From NCBI GenBank assembly GCA_014058105.1, contig JACGCM010002568.1, positions 1,426,001-1,490,000 on the forward strand: a stretch of DNA of 64,000 nucleotides. Reading direction: 5' to 3'. The notes below the pieces were generated by a model, which saw only the letters and a list, made by a program, of their open reading frames with translations, was not told where the DNA came from and did no database searches. The DNA comes from Kingdonia uniflora. Its lineage: Eukaryota > Streptophyta > Magnoliopsida > Ranunculales > Circaeasteraceae. This document shows, piece by piece, positions 9,901 through 20,109 of the stretch. Position numbers and translations under genes: made by a program. Every line of letters begins with the position of its first letter. Positions within the stretch are counted from its first letter, which is position 1.

Positions 9901-12900
9901 ATAAGTTCAGAAAATGAACTTGTTGAGGTTGTAGTTAATCGGGTCATTATAGATCGGATTGCAAAGCTGGAAAAGCTAAATGAGCAAGTTCGGAAAAGGG
10001 CTCCGAAGGTGACACTAACAGATTGACGACGGTTACTGGTGATGATGGTGATGAGTCGCTCCTCGTGGTGGCCGCTGATGGTCCTCGCCACGATAGAGGA
10101 TGGGTATTTGATAGTGGGACTACATTGCATGTATGCGTGCACAAGGCATGGTTTGACAAATATGTAAGGTGTGAGGGTAGCAAGTTTGTATCAACGAGTG
10201 ATGGCTCTCGAAGACCGATTTTGGGAATTGGTGATATTCGCGTGAGGATGCTCGATGGACGCAACGTGGTTCTTCATGATGTTTGACATGTGCCGAGTAT
10301 GACTCATAATCTAATTTTACTTTCCAAATTAGATAATGAGGCTTACAATTACTCCGGGATAGGTGAAGTAATGAAAGTTTATTGGAAGTCTTCTTTGATC
10401 ATGAAATGAGTTCTCAGTAGGAACTTGTATGTATTGGTTGGTAAATCAGTGGGTGGAGATGTAAAGGTTGCATGTACCGATAGAGCTATGAAGATTTCTT
10501 GAAAGGGGAATTTAATTCAAGGTGGAGCAATGGCACGGTCTACAAAGATGATCAGAAAGTGGGTTTCGATTGGCGGGTATGGGAAAATCCTAGACTCGTG
10601 TAATTCTCTTAATTGAGAAGTTGCCCATATGGGTAACGCGACAAGGATACACGACGAATGCAGCGGAAGAAACAAATTTTTCGCCGAGGTGCAGGTTGTT
10701 GAGGTTACAGCTCAAAAACAGATTTTAAGGTTCATGTTCAGAAGAGTCAGACACTAATGTATTCGAATAGTCTGATTGTCTATTCGAACAAAGGGGTCGG
10801 ACATTGGTGTATTCGAATAGACTTGTTGTCTGTTCGAATAGACATCGTAAGTAAAGTTCTTTTGGTCGTTCGAATTGCGTCTTGATGCGTACTTCGCTGA
10901 CAACGTCATGGAGAGTCTATAAAGCTAAGGTCTTGTCAGACTATGATGTATGTAGTTCATAGCCTCAGAGAGAAAAAAGATCTAGAGAGAGAAATGGGAG
11001 AAATTTAGGGTTTTCCTCTAGAGAGATTTCTTGGGTTTTCTTTCTAGGGTTTCTTGCTGGGGATTATCTGTAAGGGTAGAGGTAAGGTTGAGAGATCTCT
11101 AGAACTTCTTATAACCCTAATTTGATAATAGATTCGTCGTGCTTGTCGGGGGTGGTTTTGATCCTTTTGGGTTTCCACCTAAATTGGAATCTTGTGTGTG
11201 CGTTTATTGCATTGGTTTGAATCTTCTGTGGTTAGAGTTATATCTTCTAGTTCTTGCTTATTAATATTGTGCTTCCGCGTTACGATTTCCCCCTAGTTTC
11301 CTAACAAAGGGATATGCTGACTGTAGGAAATGGAGTAGCTGAGTTCTTTGCGAAATGGGGAGTACAGCAGACAAAAACTAGTATACCATTGAATGGTGGA
11401 GACCTTAGGTTTAATCAAGTTTTTGATTCAAAACCTAACATCATACCCTAGAATCAAATCGAATGAGTCAAAACAACAATGAGAGTCACGAACCCAAAGA
11501 ACGAAATGTAATCACTAATTCAAATCAAGCGAACCTAAACATAGGAGAATCGCGAATAAATACCTTTGAGTTTCGTTCCCAGAGGTAACGATGAGGTCGA
11601 TCGATGAAGACACATTGAAGAGGTAAATACAATGTAAAAGACGAAACCTTGGGGTTTAGCATGAGCCCCTGCGTACCATTAATGTTAGATAATAGAGAAG
11701 AGGATAGCGTTTTGAGGGGAGGGAAGTCACGGACACGAAAACTTGAGTCACGGACACAAGTGTTTTTTTGCAAAACTGGAACAGAACGACTTTTGGTCAG
11801 ATTATCGTATTTGCTGTACATATCACACCTCCAGAGTTCCAGTCTGCCATGAGAATGAACATGACTGGACCTGATTTTCTTAGACTGGATTAACGTGATC
11901 CCGGGAGGGAGGCCTGTTTCTCTCTTGGTCTTTATGACGTGTAATTCTTCCAATATGATAAATAAATAAAACCTTCCTCTGAGCATTTTTTAAGGGAGTA
12001 TATTAAAAAATATCAGAGTTTATTGTTATTAACCATAAAATAAGTTGTTTTAGTCATTCATATCGTAATATGTATTTTTTTGGTTCCTTATGTAATTCTC
12101 ATGGTAATATTATAAAACTATCGTGATCATTTGTTCTGTGGTGGATTAATTAGAGGATTCCATTATTATTTATTTTTAGGGAGCTGACTATAACAACTGG
12201 AAGCGGGTTGTTAAGGAAATAGATAAATTCTTGAAAGTTGATACAGACTTTATGAATCTTAGGCCTTTGAGATATAGTCCTATTCTTGATACTTCTCCAA
12301 ATTCTCTACCAGAAGTTGTTTCATTTGTGGGAAAGAGGGGCCTAAAACTACAAGAAGCAATATTGAGCAGCTATCATCAAAATGAGGTTAGATTTTAAGC
12401 ATGTAATTTTTTATCATTTCTCTCAGTGTGTTGTACTTCATCCAATTTATGATATTAGCGTTTACTTATGATAGTTTTATTTATTGATAACGTTGTACTT
12501 AGCGTAGTGGTCAGATGTAGTCTTACTATTCATACTCTAAATAGCCATAAAATGTAGGCATTTTTCTTGTAGAAGCTGTGTGCTTTGCTGACTTAAAAAA
12601 ATGTTTTTAACTTATGAAAGTATATGGGATTGTTATTAAAGTATGCTGCTCTGTACCTTTTCATTGCAATATATTTTTTTTCTTAAAGAAAATTAAGCTC
12701 TTCATTATTTATCGCTTAAATAGTGTATTTTGAAGTCCTGTCTGACTGCAGTTTCGATTATTTTTTCAACAGGTCAAGTTGACTGATCTCACTGTGGACA
12801 CGTTCAGAATGCTTCAGTGCCTCGAGTGGGAACCAAGTGGTGTATTGTACAAGCCTAAGAGGTGGAATAGGAATGGGGCCAAATCTAATGATATAGGCAT

Positions 12901-15900
12901 CTTGCAGCAGATGGAGGATTTAACTTTACTAGATCTAACTTTGCCACCAAACCTTCGGAAAGCCATTTTATATCGTCCAACTGCGACATACATTATAGCA
13001 GTGAGTATGGCATGCTATTCTACTATAACTCTCTCTTTTTACTATGTAATTTCATATTTGTACTACATAATCTATCTATGGGGTCATCCTGCACGATGCT
13101 TTGTTATTTTGATTTGCTTTCTCTTCTTGTGGGATCTTAGTCTCCATCTCCTTATTTCTCAATCCTATTTTGTTCCCTAAGAAAATAAAGAACACAAAAT
13201 ACAAGAGACAGATAAAGAGAAAAGAAAGCTTAGCATCCTACTCATAAGATTTCCCTCAAGATCTTCTGATCCTCCAAACTGTCGAATATTAACAGTAATC
13301 TTATCCCGAATTAACCACCTTGATGAGTGCAATTATGTTTGCTACTTAGTGGTGGACATTTATTTGGTGCATTCATATGGTCAGCTAATCATGACATCTT
13401 ATCATTTCCTGTTTATGTTTGTGCACAGGCAGTGCCATTCCTCTTGTTTGAGTTTCGTTAATGCTTAAGTTGTTTCAACTTTTTATCTCAATTTTCCTAC
13501 GTTGAAGCAAAGCTAACTGAATTTATAAGAAGTAATCTGCGGAATTGTTGTGAATAACAATATTGTCATTGTGGTAAGGATATTAATGCATTCTCATTTT
13601 TCTTTGAACAGGTTTTGGCCACAATGTGCGTGGAGCTCCCACCTGATGGAGTTCTTTTAGTATATCTATCAGCTTCAGGTAATACAACTTTTCTTTTAGC
13701 CTTTTATATATATATATATATATATATATTAAGTTTCAAGCATTTTGAAGCTCTCACCTTTTCCTCCGTTGTTTGGAACCACTTAAGGAAAGGTTGGAAA
13801 TCCTTCTCCATTGCCATCACATTCTGGAAACCCTACCGAGAGAACTGTTGGGAACTTCCAAGTTCATGATATGGCCTCCAAAGCACGTTATTCCTTTTCA
13901 AGTTATCAACATGATATCCCAACAACTTCTTATGGCCAGATTCAGGGAGCTCAGGAAAATAACCTGGCAGATTGTTTATGGATGGGTCCTCATGAAAATG
14001 GAGGTATTCTTTGTTATCACAGGCTTCTTATTTTCTTTCCCACGATAGCTTAACATAAAGTACTGTAAACTTACTGTGGTGATAGTTAGTTTTCGTTACC
14101 CAGCGTATCTCCTACAAGGGTCTATAATCTGAAAAAAATTAAAAAAAAAAAAAAAAACTCCAACATAATGTTCTATAATCTCAATTGCTTGAAAGAGAAA
14201 GCTATTTGAGGTCTCCATATATATTGAATCCTAAAAATGGCAATGCCACTCGTATTGGCACCCCCGTGTTTTTAGTAAGAAAACCGTAAAATAGATTTGT
14301 TTAGCTATTGTTGATTCCTGAGGTTGCCCCACCACCCATCGGCCCCGCCCCTGTTTTAGATAATTCGACTTGAAACTGTATTTTAGAGTTAAACCATTGG
14401 AGGTTATATTTACATTTCAAACATTGTTTACACCTGGGAAGATCACCATCGGAGATGCCCTTATAGCTGCTACATTTAGCTTGTTGATTAACTTCCGACT
14501 TGACTGAATATTCAAATAAGGTCGTCTTTTCTGTTTTGTTTTCCAGGTTTAAATTGCATTTACCCTTCTGACATAATCCCATTCACAAGAAGGCCTATTT
14601 TTCTGGTTATTGATAGTGATAACAGTCAGACATTTAAGGTGGGTTTTCAACTCTAATTACCTGTTTGGAGAAATTGCAGTGACATTATATATGTATTTTT
14701 CTATGGTACATATGCTGATATGCATACAGTGTTATATGCTACATACTACTACTACAATAAAATCTCGATAAATGAATGTTTGATAAATTAATAACCTCGC
14801 TTAAATAATAAAATCTTCTGGTCCGAACTCGGGCCACTGTACTAAATTAATAACCTCGCTAAATGCATAAGATAATATTTTTTTAGAAATCCTTAAAGCC
14901 CAACAAAATATAAAGTAATAATTGATGAAGTACATAAAAACAAATGGCATACAAAAATTCATAATATTGAGCAGAACAACTTCTATTTTCTCAATTCAAT
15001 CCTTTTGTAAAATATGCATCTAAAGTTGTCTGCCTTTTCTTTGTACCTAAACTGAACTCAACCTCATCCTTAATTTTTTGCAATGCATACACTACCTCTA
15101 ATATATTATTTTCATGTCGTAACAAATATATTTAAGGTTTTATTTAAGGTTACTACTGCTTGAAAGGCATCTTTTGCAAAAACAATTGGTAGAACACAAC
15201 TGTCATCTGGATTATCATCATCATCGGTAGGCGTATTCATTACCCTTTTAATAATCTCTTCATCAGTACACAATTCCATCACTGCATCATTCTCATTACT
15301 ATAATTCAAAAGGTGCTCAACATCCATTACATTTCTATAGCGTAGACCAGAAATGGCTTCATTTAATCCATGGATGCCATCATCTTCTCCAACTGGTGGT
15401 TCAGAAGCCATATCTTCATCAGATCGAATCTTGCAATGCCGAATACAGTTTGCAATTGTTGTTATCTTCACATCAAAGTTACAAGCCGAATTAACGAAGT
15501 CCTACAAACCTTTTGGAGTGGTTTCTTTCTTGTCTCTTCCTCTCCCTCCTTGTACATCTACTCTTCTTTTGGAGTTGTAAAGATCTGGAGTCTAAGAGTC
15601 CAATACTAGACTATTTATAGATTTGATCTCTTCTAGGGCATTAAGTTTTGACTATTAAATCTGTTCTTTTTTGAAGTCTCTTGGGCTTGCATAAACATCA
15701 TTCCCTCTCTAAACTAATAAATATTATTTTATCGATAAAGTAATAAATGAATTATTTATCGATAAATAAATAACCCCGCTAAGAAAATTATTTCTCTTGG
15801 TCCCAAGAGTATTTTTTTTTAGGGGTTTTATTGTATGTTAAAAGGTATAATAACGCATCATAAGTCGGTATAGCATTGTCCCATTTGCCCAATCATGTTC

Positions 15901-17308
15901 CCCTGTATGTATACTAACTGTGTGGATCACGTTTATGACACAACAACATTTGATATTTTCTTTGCTTTTGAAGTTATTAATGTAGGTTAAGTCAGTATAG
16001 CGTAGTCCCATGTACCCTATAATGTTTCCTTGTATGTATACTAACTGCATGGATCACGTTTATGACGTGCGACAGTTGATCTTTTCCTTGGTTTGGAAGT
16101 TATTAATGTAGGTCATGCACACACACATACACATATAGATAAATGATACTTAATTGCTATTTATTAGTTTTGATTTAACTTGCTATTTTGTTGATCTTAG
16201 TTCTGAACCAAGTTTGGGTAACTAATTTAGAATCACTAAGGAAAAATGCTGATTGTTTTCCTTCATTTTTCAGTTTGCTATTTTCTTGTACTTTAGAGTT
16301 GTAAGCTTGCAGTTTTTCCCGAAACGTTTCATGGTATGTTTTTAAGTTCAACTCTGAACATATACAGGCTATACATGGTCAAGAAAAGGGAGAGCCGTCT
16401 GTAATGCTCCTTTCTCCAATCACTCCTATTTCAAATGTTGGTTCTGCTATTGATTTTGCTCGTCCACAAAGGGGGAGCCAATTCACCATGTTTCTCACAA
16501 CTCCGCTGCAAGCATTCTGTTACTTGCTTGGTTATACAGAGTCCACTATTAAAATGGTAGTGGTTTTAATCTCTCATTAAACTAATCTGTTTTCCTATTT
16601 TTCTTTCTTGCCTTATCGTTCACATTTTTTCTTTCAGGATGTATATAACAAGGCTCAAAAGTTACTTACCTCATTGTTAAAGGAGTGGGGTTTGATCTTG
16701 GCAACGTCAGAAACATTAAATCCAGTCTGGGCTCAGGTTTTATGTGATCCATTCCTATGGAGACTTATTGTAAGGTATTATTGCTTTCCTTCCAGCTTTA
16801 TATAATCATCTCTACAATCATAACTAGAAGGAGATTCTTATAGTGACACAATGGGAGTGTTCTTGTCATTTAACAAACAACACTGCCAATTTACTTCATA
16901 AAATCTAGTGTATGGTTTTCTGTATATAATATGATAAAAAAGAAGAATCGGCCATAACTCAAAATTATGTGAGTAAGATAAAGTAATTTCATATTTATGT
17001 TCCATGCTAATAGTATTATTCGACGTTCTAGGTTCATATTTTGCCGGGCAGTAATCGCACTTTATGCACTGACATACAACAATAAGGAACTCCTTCCGGA
17101 CTGCTTGCCACAACTTCCGTTGTCCGTAGACCCCATGAGCACAACTTCTCAAACGGCAATTATGCGTATTGCCAACATTTTTGATGCAACAAATCATTTC
17201 AAATTCTCTGATGGAATTAAGCTACCTGAGACTGATGAGGAGGCGTCTATATCACCAAACACAACCGATGAACATTTTGACACAGCTGATGAACATTTTG
17301 TCAACTAA
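6980..17308 (+). CDS. SCAI: SCAI-family protein (DUF3550/UPF0682), ten exons
   Basis: Exons 6980-7095, 7163-7550, 12180-12386, 12773-13000, 13612-13678, 13788-14003, 14547-14638, 16368-16556, 16638-16774 and 17032-17308 join into 638 codons with no stop. All introns are GT-AG and all phases fit. The family is recognised from conserved blocks: FDVYTKLWK (residues 48-56), a following segment with GLKRW and GEIAS, TVDTFRMLQ at the start of exon 4, IYPSDIIPFTRRP in exon 7, and the FLWRLIVRFIFCRA segment across exons 9/10. Animal SCAI is a nuclear protein that restrains MRTF/SRF transcription and takes part in double-strand-break repair. The plant role is not inferable from sequence. The tail ends in a duplicated DEHF motif. 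The start is the first ATG after the TATA-like box and gives the expected N-terminus. Intron 2 (4.6 kb) and intron 7 (1.7 kb) are enlarged by transposons. No degradation is visible, so the gene is probably active. Confidence 0.92.
7738..8364 (+). repeat. 5' LTR of the intronic copia element
   Basis: 627 bp. Contains repeated palindromic TATTCGAATAG-type motifs in its first third, a TATA box (TATAAA 7975-7980), a CTCTCTAGAGA-rich leader and a TG...TA boundary. It aligns along its whole length with 10697-11306. Confidence 0.88.
8395..10440 (+). pseudogene. Broken copia gag and protease
   Basis: The reading begins at ATG 8395 with a copia Gag (FDRKINFGLWQ, then LWEKLESLYQTKSL) and is cut at 8799 by a hAT-like insertion. 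It resumes after 9634 in the shifted frame that reads LGFLNGIVSQL. The CCHC zinc knuckle (C-X2-C-X4-H-X4-C) is visible at 9921-9962 but holds two in-frame stops. The aspartic protease follows (VFDSGTTLHV near 10110, the DSG type), and HVPSMTHNLI (near 10290) is the usual copia block after it. The rest of pol is deleted. Stops and frameshifts make it non-functional. Confidence 0.85.
8800..9626. mobile_element. hAT-like non-autonomous transposon nested in copia gag
   Basis: 12-bp terminal inverted repeats (TAAGGCTGTACA at left, TAGGGCTGTACA read from the right) are flanked by an 8-bp duplication, GCGTTGGT (8792-8799) and GCGTTGCT (9627-9634), one mismatch. TIR form and 8-bp TSD are typical of hAT elements. 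The subterminal regions are packed with repeats of the GGTTCGGTTTCGGTTTT kind and their complement. No transposase is encoded; the small frame at 8938-9177 resembles nothing known. Confidence 0.85.
10697..11306 (+). repeat. 3' LTR of the intronic copia element
   Basis: 610 bp, starts TGTTGAGG and ends CTAACA. Matches the 5' LTR closely, including a TATA box at 10918-10924 and the terminal TTACGATTT...CCCCTAGTTTCCTAA stretch. The modest number of differences means the insertion is not recent but is not ancient either. Confidence 0.88.
11312..12179. other. Remainder of SCAI intron 2
   Basis: Intron sequence beyond the copia target duplication, ending in the acceptor TTATTTTTAG at 12179. A 153-codon minus-strand frame (11525-11986) is open but resembles no family I recognise, and I do not call it a gene. 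Confidence 0.5.
13705..13729. repeat. TA microsatellite in SCAI intron 5
   Basis: About twelve TA units within the 109-bp intron 5. Intron length is probably polymorphic here. Confidence 0.85.
14755..15833 (-). mobile_element. Pogo/Tigger-like (Tc1/mariner) relic in SCAI intron 7
   Basis: The left end CAATAAAATCTCGATAAAT and the right end, read inward, CAATAAAACCCCT, belong to the terminal pattern of plant pogo/Emigrant-like elements (CARTAAAAYCTC). TA dinucleotides flank it (14753-14754 and 15834-15835), as for Tc1/mariner insertions. Subterminal ATAAATTAATAACC and TAAATAAATAACC repeats are also typical. A minus-strand transposase tail lies inside. At 1,079 bp it is an internally deleted copy. 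Confidence 0.75.
15112..15471 (-). pseudogene. C-terminal fragment of a pogo/Tigger-like transposase
   Basis: 119 codons read NCIRHCKIR near the start, then an acidic stretch with TDEEIIKRV and DDDDNPDD, then KDAFQAVVTLNKTL. This order (CxRHC motif, acidic DEEI region, A-x3-TL helix) is the C-terminal tail of plant Tigger/pogo DDE transposases. The N-terminal CENP-B-type DNA-binding domain and the DDE catalytic core are missing, so it cannot be active. The call rests on memory of the family, without a database search. Confidence 0.6.
15861..16112. repeat. Tandem duplication of about 127 bp in SCAI intron 7
   Basis: Copies begin at 15861 and 15988 (AAGTCGGTATAGC / AAGTCAGTATAGC). They share TGTATGTATACTAACTG, GGATCACGTTTATGAC and GAAGTTATTAATGTAGG. 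The array starts about 27 bp after the pogo-like element's target site. Confidence 0.85.
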
Positions 17309-17568
17309 AAAGCAATGTAATAATGCATATAAGTGGCTGATGAACATTTACCTTTGGCAATTGTTTTCTGTTCTATTTATTCGTGTTAAATTAACTGTTT
17401 TCTCACAGTTCGATAATTATAGAAATATGCTCTACCTCAAATGTTTATGATATGCACATTTCCTATTATATTTTCCCCTCATAGATTGCTATTTTTTTTT
17501 TGTTACTTTGTGAAGATCTTGGAATAATTGCTTGGTTCACTATTTAAAATCTGGGTATATGGGGACAG
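17309..17568 (+). other. SCAI 3' UTR and flank
   Basis: AT-rich and non-coding after the TAA at 17306-17308. Several AATAAT-like elements could serve polyadenylation, but I cannot fix the transcript end. Confidence 0.4.
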
Positions 17569-17682
17569 CTGCGTGTCTATGCTGGTGGCAGTCACTGTAA
17601 GGCTGATGAATCGAATACCAAGTGGAGAAATTTCAACGGCCACAAAGGTTCCATCACTGAAATATGTTCACTCATTATCTCC
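17569..17682 (+). pseudogene. Possible orphan WD40-like exon
   Basis: A 114-nt open block is bounded by an acceptor-like AG (17567-17568) and a strong donor CC|GTAAGT (17683). It encodes 38 residues, including WRNFNGHKGSITEI, which looks like a WD-repeat strand with the GH-x-G-S-[IV]-T signature. No neighbouring exons are visible: upstream is the SCAI 3' UTR and downstream is a copia fragment. It could be a leftover of a neighbouring gene, a captured fragment or chance. Confidence 0.3.
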
Positions 17683-17973
17683 GTAAGTACGTCCACAGCT
17701 GAGAAATTGAGGTAATTTCATACTTCTCTGCCACATAACAAACTGATCTTAATACTTGCTTTTTCTTTCATTATCTGGACCTGTTCCTTGACCTTGAGGT
17801 TTATCTTACCCATGATCATTGTCTTCTTGTAGCCAGCATGTGTTGGCTCTCTTTTTTTCATTGATGCGATACGATAATAATCATAAGGTTTGGATTGTTA
17901 ATTTAACTGTATGTACAAAAAGCTAGTCTTCAGAATCGGACCCTTTATTAGGTGGATTTTTAGTTGTGTATGT

Positions 17974-18191
17974 TGTTGGAGTATATGGTGTAAATATGGA
18001 GCACAATAGAAGGTTACTTGTTATGCAAGTATATGTCTAGAATAATCTAATTTAGATTTAGTAGGTTTCCATCTTTATCAAGACTATCTAATTTAGTGAG
18101 ACTATCTAATTTCTATAAATAGAGGTCTCTTCTCTTTGTAATTATCAATTTCTAATCAATATAATTACCTTCTCTTCTCTTAATTTCTACA
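17974..18191 (+). repeat. LTR of a second Ty1/copia element (truncated copy)
   Basis: 218 bp beginning TGTTGGAGTATATGG and ending TTTCTACA, with TATA box TATAAATA (18114-18121). It is followed at once by the primer site TGGTATTAGAGC (18192-18203), complementary to the 3' end of initiator Met-tRNA and diagnostic of copia elements. Downstream about 200 bp could be the start of gag (HADNLG at about 18394, like the common HPSDNPG). No second LTR is present in the window, so this is a 5'-end fragment. Confidence 0.75.
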
Positions 18192-18449
18192 TGGTATTAG
18201 AGCGGTTTCGTTCTTGAAGACGACCTCACACTTTTTTGCTTCTGCCGGCGGTACTTTAATAGTCCGTGGAGAAAGTAAATAATATGTGATAGAGTTGCCG
18301 GTGTAACTTTGTGTTCCATAACTGCCAGTTTCAGTGTTGGAGTCTATCGGATTATGTTCACCATTGTTTTCGTGACTAGCAGCGTGCTGCGACCCATGCA
18401 GATAATCTGGGGGAACATTATCTTTTCCCCGATGCTTCTCTAAGTACCA

Positions 18450-19560
18450 AACGGGTCCCTAAGCTCGGAACTAGTGTAATTTGGCCTTGCCTTACCTCGA
18501 AAACTTGCCGGAGTCGTTACCAACTGTGTGGAGCCCACCATGTTTACCGCAATCTTTATCGATGTCGGAGTGGTGCTTTGCACCATGGTTGATGTTGTAG
18601 TAGTCGTAGGTCCGGTCGTTGAAGCCATGGCTGGCATCGTTGAAGTTCTAGATGAAGCCTCGATGGTGGGAGAAGATGAAATCGGGCTCAAGCCTAGTTG
18701 AGCAATAGGGTGCATGACACCATGGCACTGGCATGCCATTTGGCCTTTTGGCACGCCTTTTGACCGAGGTTAAATTAGTAATTTTTTAAAAATGTGTAGT
18801 ATGTATGAGTCATGTATATTCGTAGAGCAAAACTAAAGAGAAAAAAAAGTTTATTTAAATAAATGAAATATGACTTTTGATTATATTGAGAAGAACTTAT
18901 GTGATGTAATTGATTTAATTATCATACTTACTTTAGAAGGTCTCTTTTCCTTCAACTTGGTGGGAAAATGTCACTTGGATAGTTATGAGTGTCCGACCGA
19001 AGCTTTTTTAGATGTCTAAACTGCCCTTTTACTTTTTTCTTATCTTCAAGCCAAATATAGTTTTTATGATTACCAAATTTGATAGAAACAATATTGCAGG
19101 AGCTAATTCTCACTCTCAACTACTCTAAATAAGTCTTGATTGCTTAAAAATAAAGGTCGAAAACCTAGGGTTTTTAGATTTACCCCAAACTTTACATCTC
19201 TCTCTCAGGCTAAAGCTTTTCTTTCAAACTAACACTCCCCTAAAACCCTAATCCTAACCATCCCTATAAAGGAGGAGGACCTCTATTATCTCCTAAAAAT
19301 AAGCTAGTGGAGATTATCCTTCTAATTAAATAAATAAACATAAATATAATCTAATTTAAAGAAAGACCCTTCGATGTGGAGAACGACCATCATAGACGAC
19401 CAACGATCTATCAATATGTGGTTAAAATTTGTTGCTATAGTTTGCTACAATGATTTCTTCTTCATACTGATGGGAATTCATGACTTATCAACATCATGTC
19501 TTACTGGTTGCTGGAAGATTACAATCTTTTTTCCAAAATTACCCTCATTTTTGGTGATAT
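18450..19560. other. Spacer before the gypsy nest, no gene seen
   Basis: No recognisable coding sequence. The minus-strand 104-codon frame at 18440-18754 is threonine/serine-rich low complexity. The segment around 19220-19260 contains CCCTAAAACCCTAATCCTAA, telomere-box-like but not a telomere array. Confidence 0.45.
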
Positions 19561-20078
19561 TGTAGTAGCCTACTCACAGCCTTGGAGAACATACCCTATA
19601 CTTGAAGACTTCTAAGAAGCTCGAAGCCTACCGTACTTATAAATCTATCAGGGCCACAACAAAGCCTACCATCGAGTGCACTAAAACTTTGACCATCGCT
19701 TCAGTCCAGCTCAGTTCCTGGTCGAAGGAAGACAACTCAGCAAACAACTTGGTAGACAACTCTGGCAGAACCGACTTCTATACAAGACAGCTATAAAGAA
19801 GGATACAGTTGTAATTTGACCACTTTATAATGACGTCGCCTTTCCTATCTTCTATTAATACGGGAGGAGAACTACCATATTGAAAATTTGTTTATACAAT
19901 CTCATTTTAAAAATCCCCACTAGAGGTCATGGAGGAATCCCATTCTAAGACTCCACGCAAGTGTGTCTATGAGAAGCTCTCTCTATTTCTATTAAATATA
20001 CTTATTAGAACCCCTAGTCGAGTATTAACTCAGTGGTGTAAGAGTTTGATCTTCCCTCTAAGAGATTAGGCCACTACA
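19561..20078 (+). repeat. 5' LTR of E1
   Basis: 518 bp from TGTAGTAGCC to CCACTACA, the complement of the ends of the E2/E3 LTRs (TGTAGG...GCTACTACA), as expected for an element in the opposite orientation. It is shorter than the 740-815 bp LTRs of E2 and E3 and strongly diverged from them. Confidence 0.75.
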
Positions 20079-20097
20079 TTTGGCGCCGTCAGCTGTG
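20079..20097 (+). other. Primer-binding site of E1
   Basis: TTTGGCGCCGTCAGCTGTG directly follows the LTR. TTTGGCGCCGTC is the usual start of the tRNA primer site in plant Tat-type gypsy elements. Confidence 0.75.
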
Positions 20098-20109
20098 CTA
20101 TTACCCCCG

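Larger units (their letters stand above)
7738..11306 (+). mobile_element. Deleted Ty1/copia retrotransposon in SCAI intron 2
   Basis: Two similar LTRs (7738-8364 and 10697-11306) begin TGTTGAGGTTAC and end ATA/ACA. They are flanked by a perfect 5-bp duplication AAGGG (7733-7737, 11307-11311). A degenerate initiator-tRNA-like primer site (ATTGGCATCTGGGGC) follows the 5' LTR. The interior has only gag and the start of pol. Integrase, RT and RNase H are absent, so this is a non-autonomous deletion derivative. It has the same orientation as the gene, and so its LTR promoter and polyadenylation signals lie in the sense strand of the intron. A hAT-like element is nested in its gag. Confidence 0.9.

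Noticed and set aside
9681..10142. 153-codon minus-strand frame
   Set aside because: Shadow of the copia gag-protease region on the opposite strand, which has clear Gag and protease motifs.
11320..11400. LINE RNase H tail (GNGVAEFFAKWG-like words) in SCAI intron 2
   Set aside because: The resemblance is a dozen residues only, with no further LINE motifs or poly-A tail.
11525..11986. 153-codon minus-strand frame in SCAI intron 2
   Set aside because: Open by chance as far as I can see: no domain, no promoter, no splice partners; it sits in intron sequence.
18440..18754. 104-codon minus-strand frame rich in Thr/Ser
   Set aside because: Low-complexity composition and no family resemblance; it lies beside a copia LTR fragment, and the + strand there is equally uninformative.
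19220..19262. Interstitial telomere repeat
   Set aside because: Only a few imperfect CCCTAA-like words, not a tandem array.
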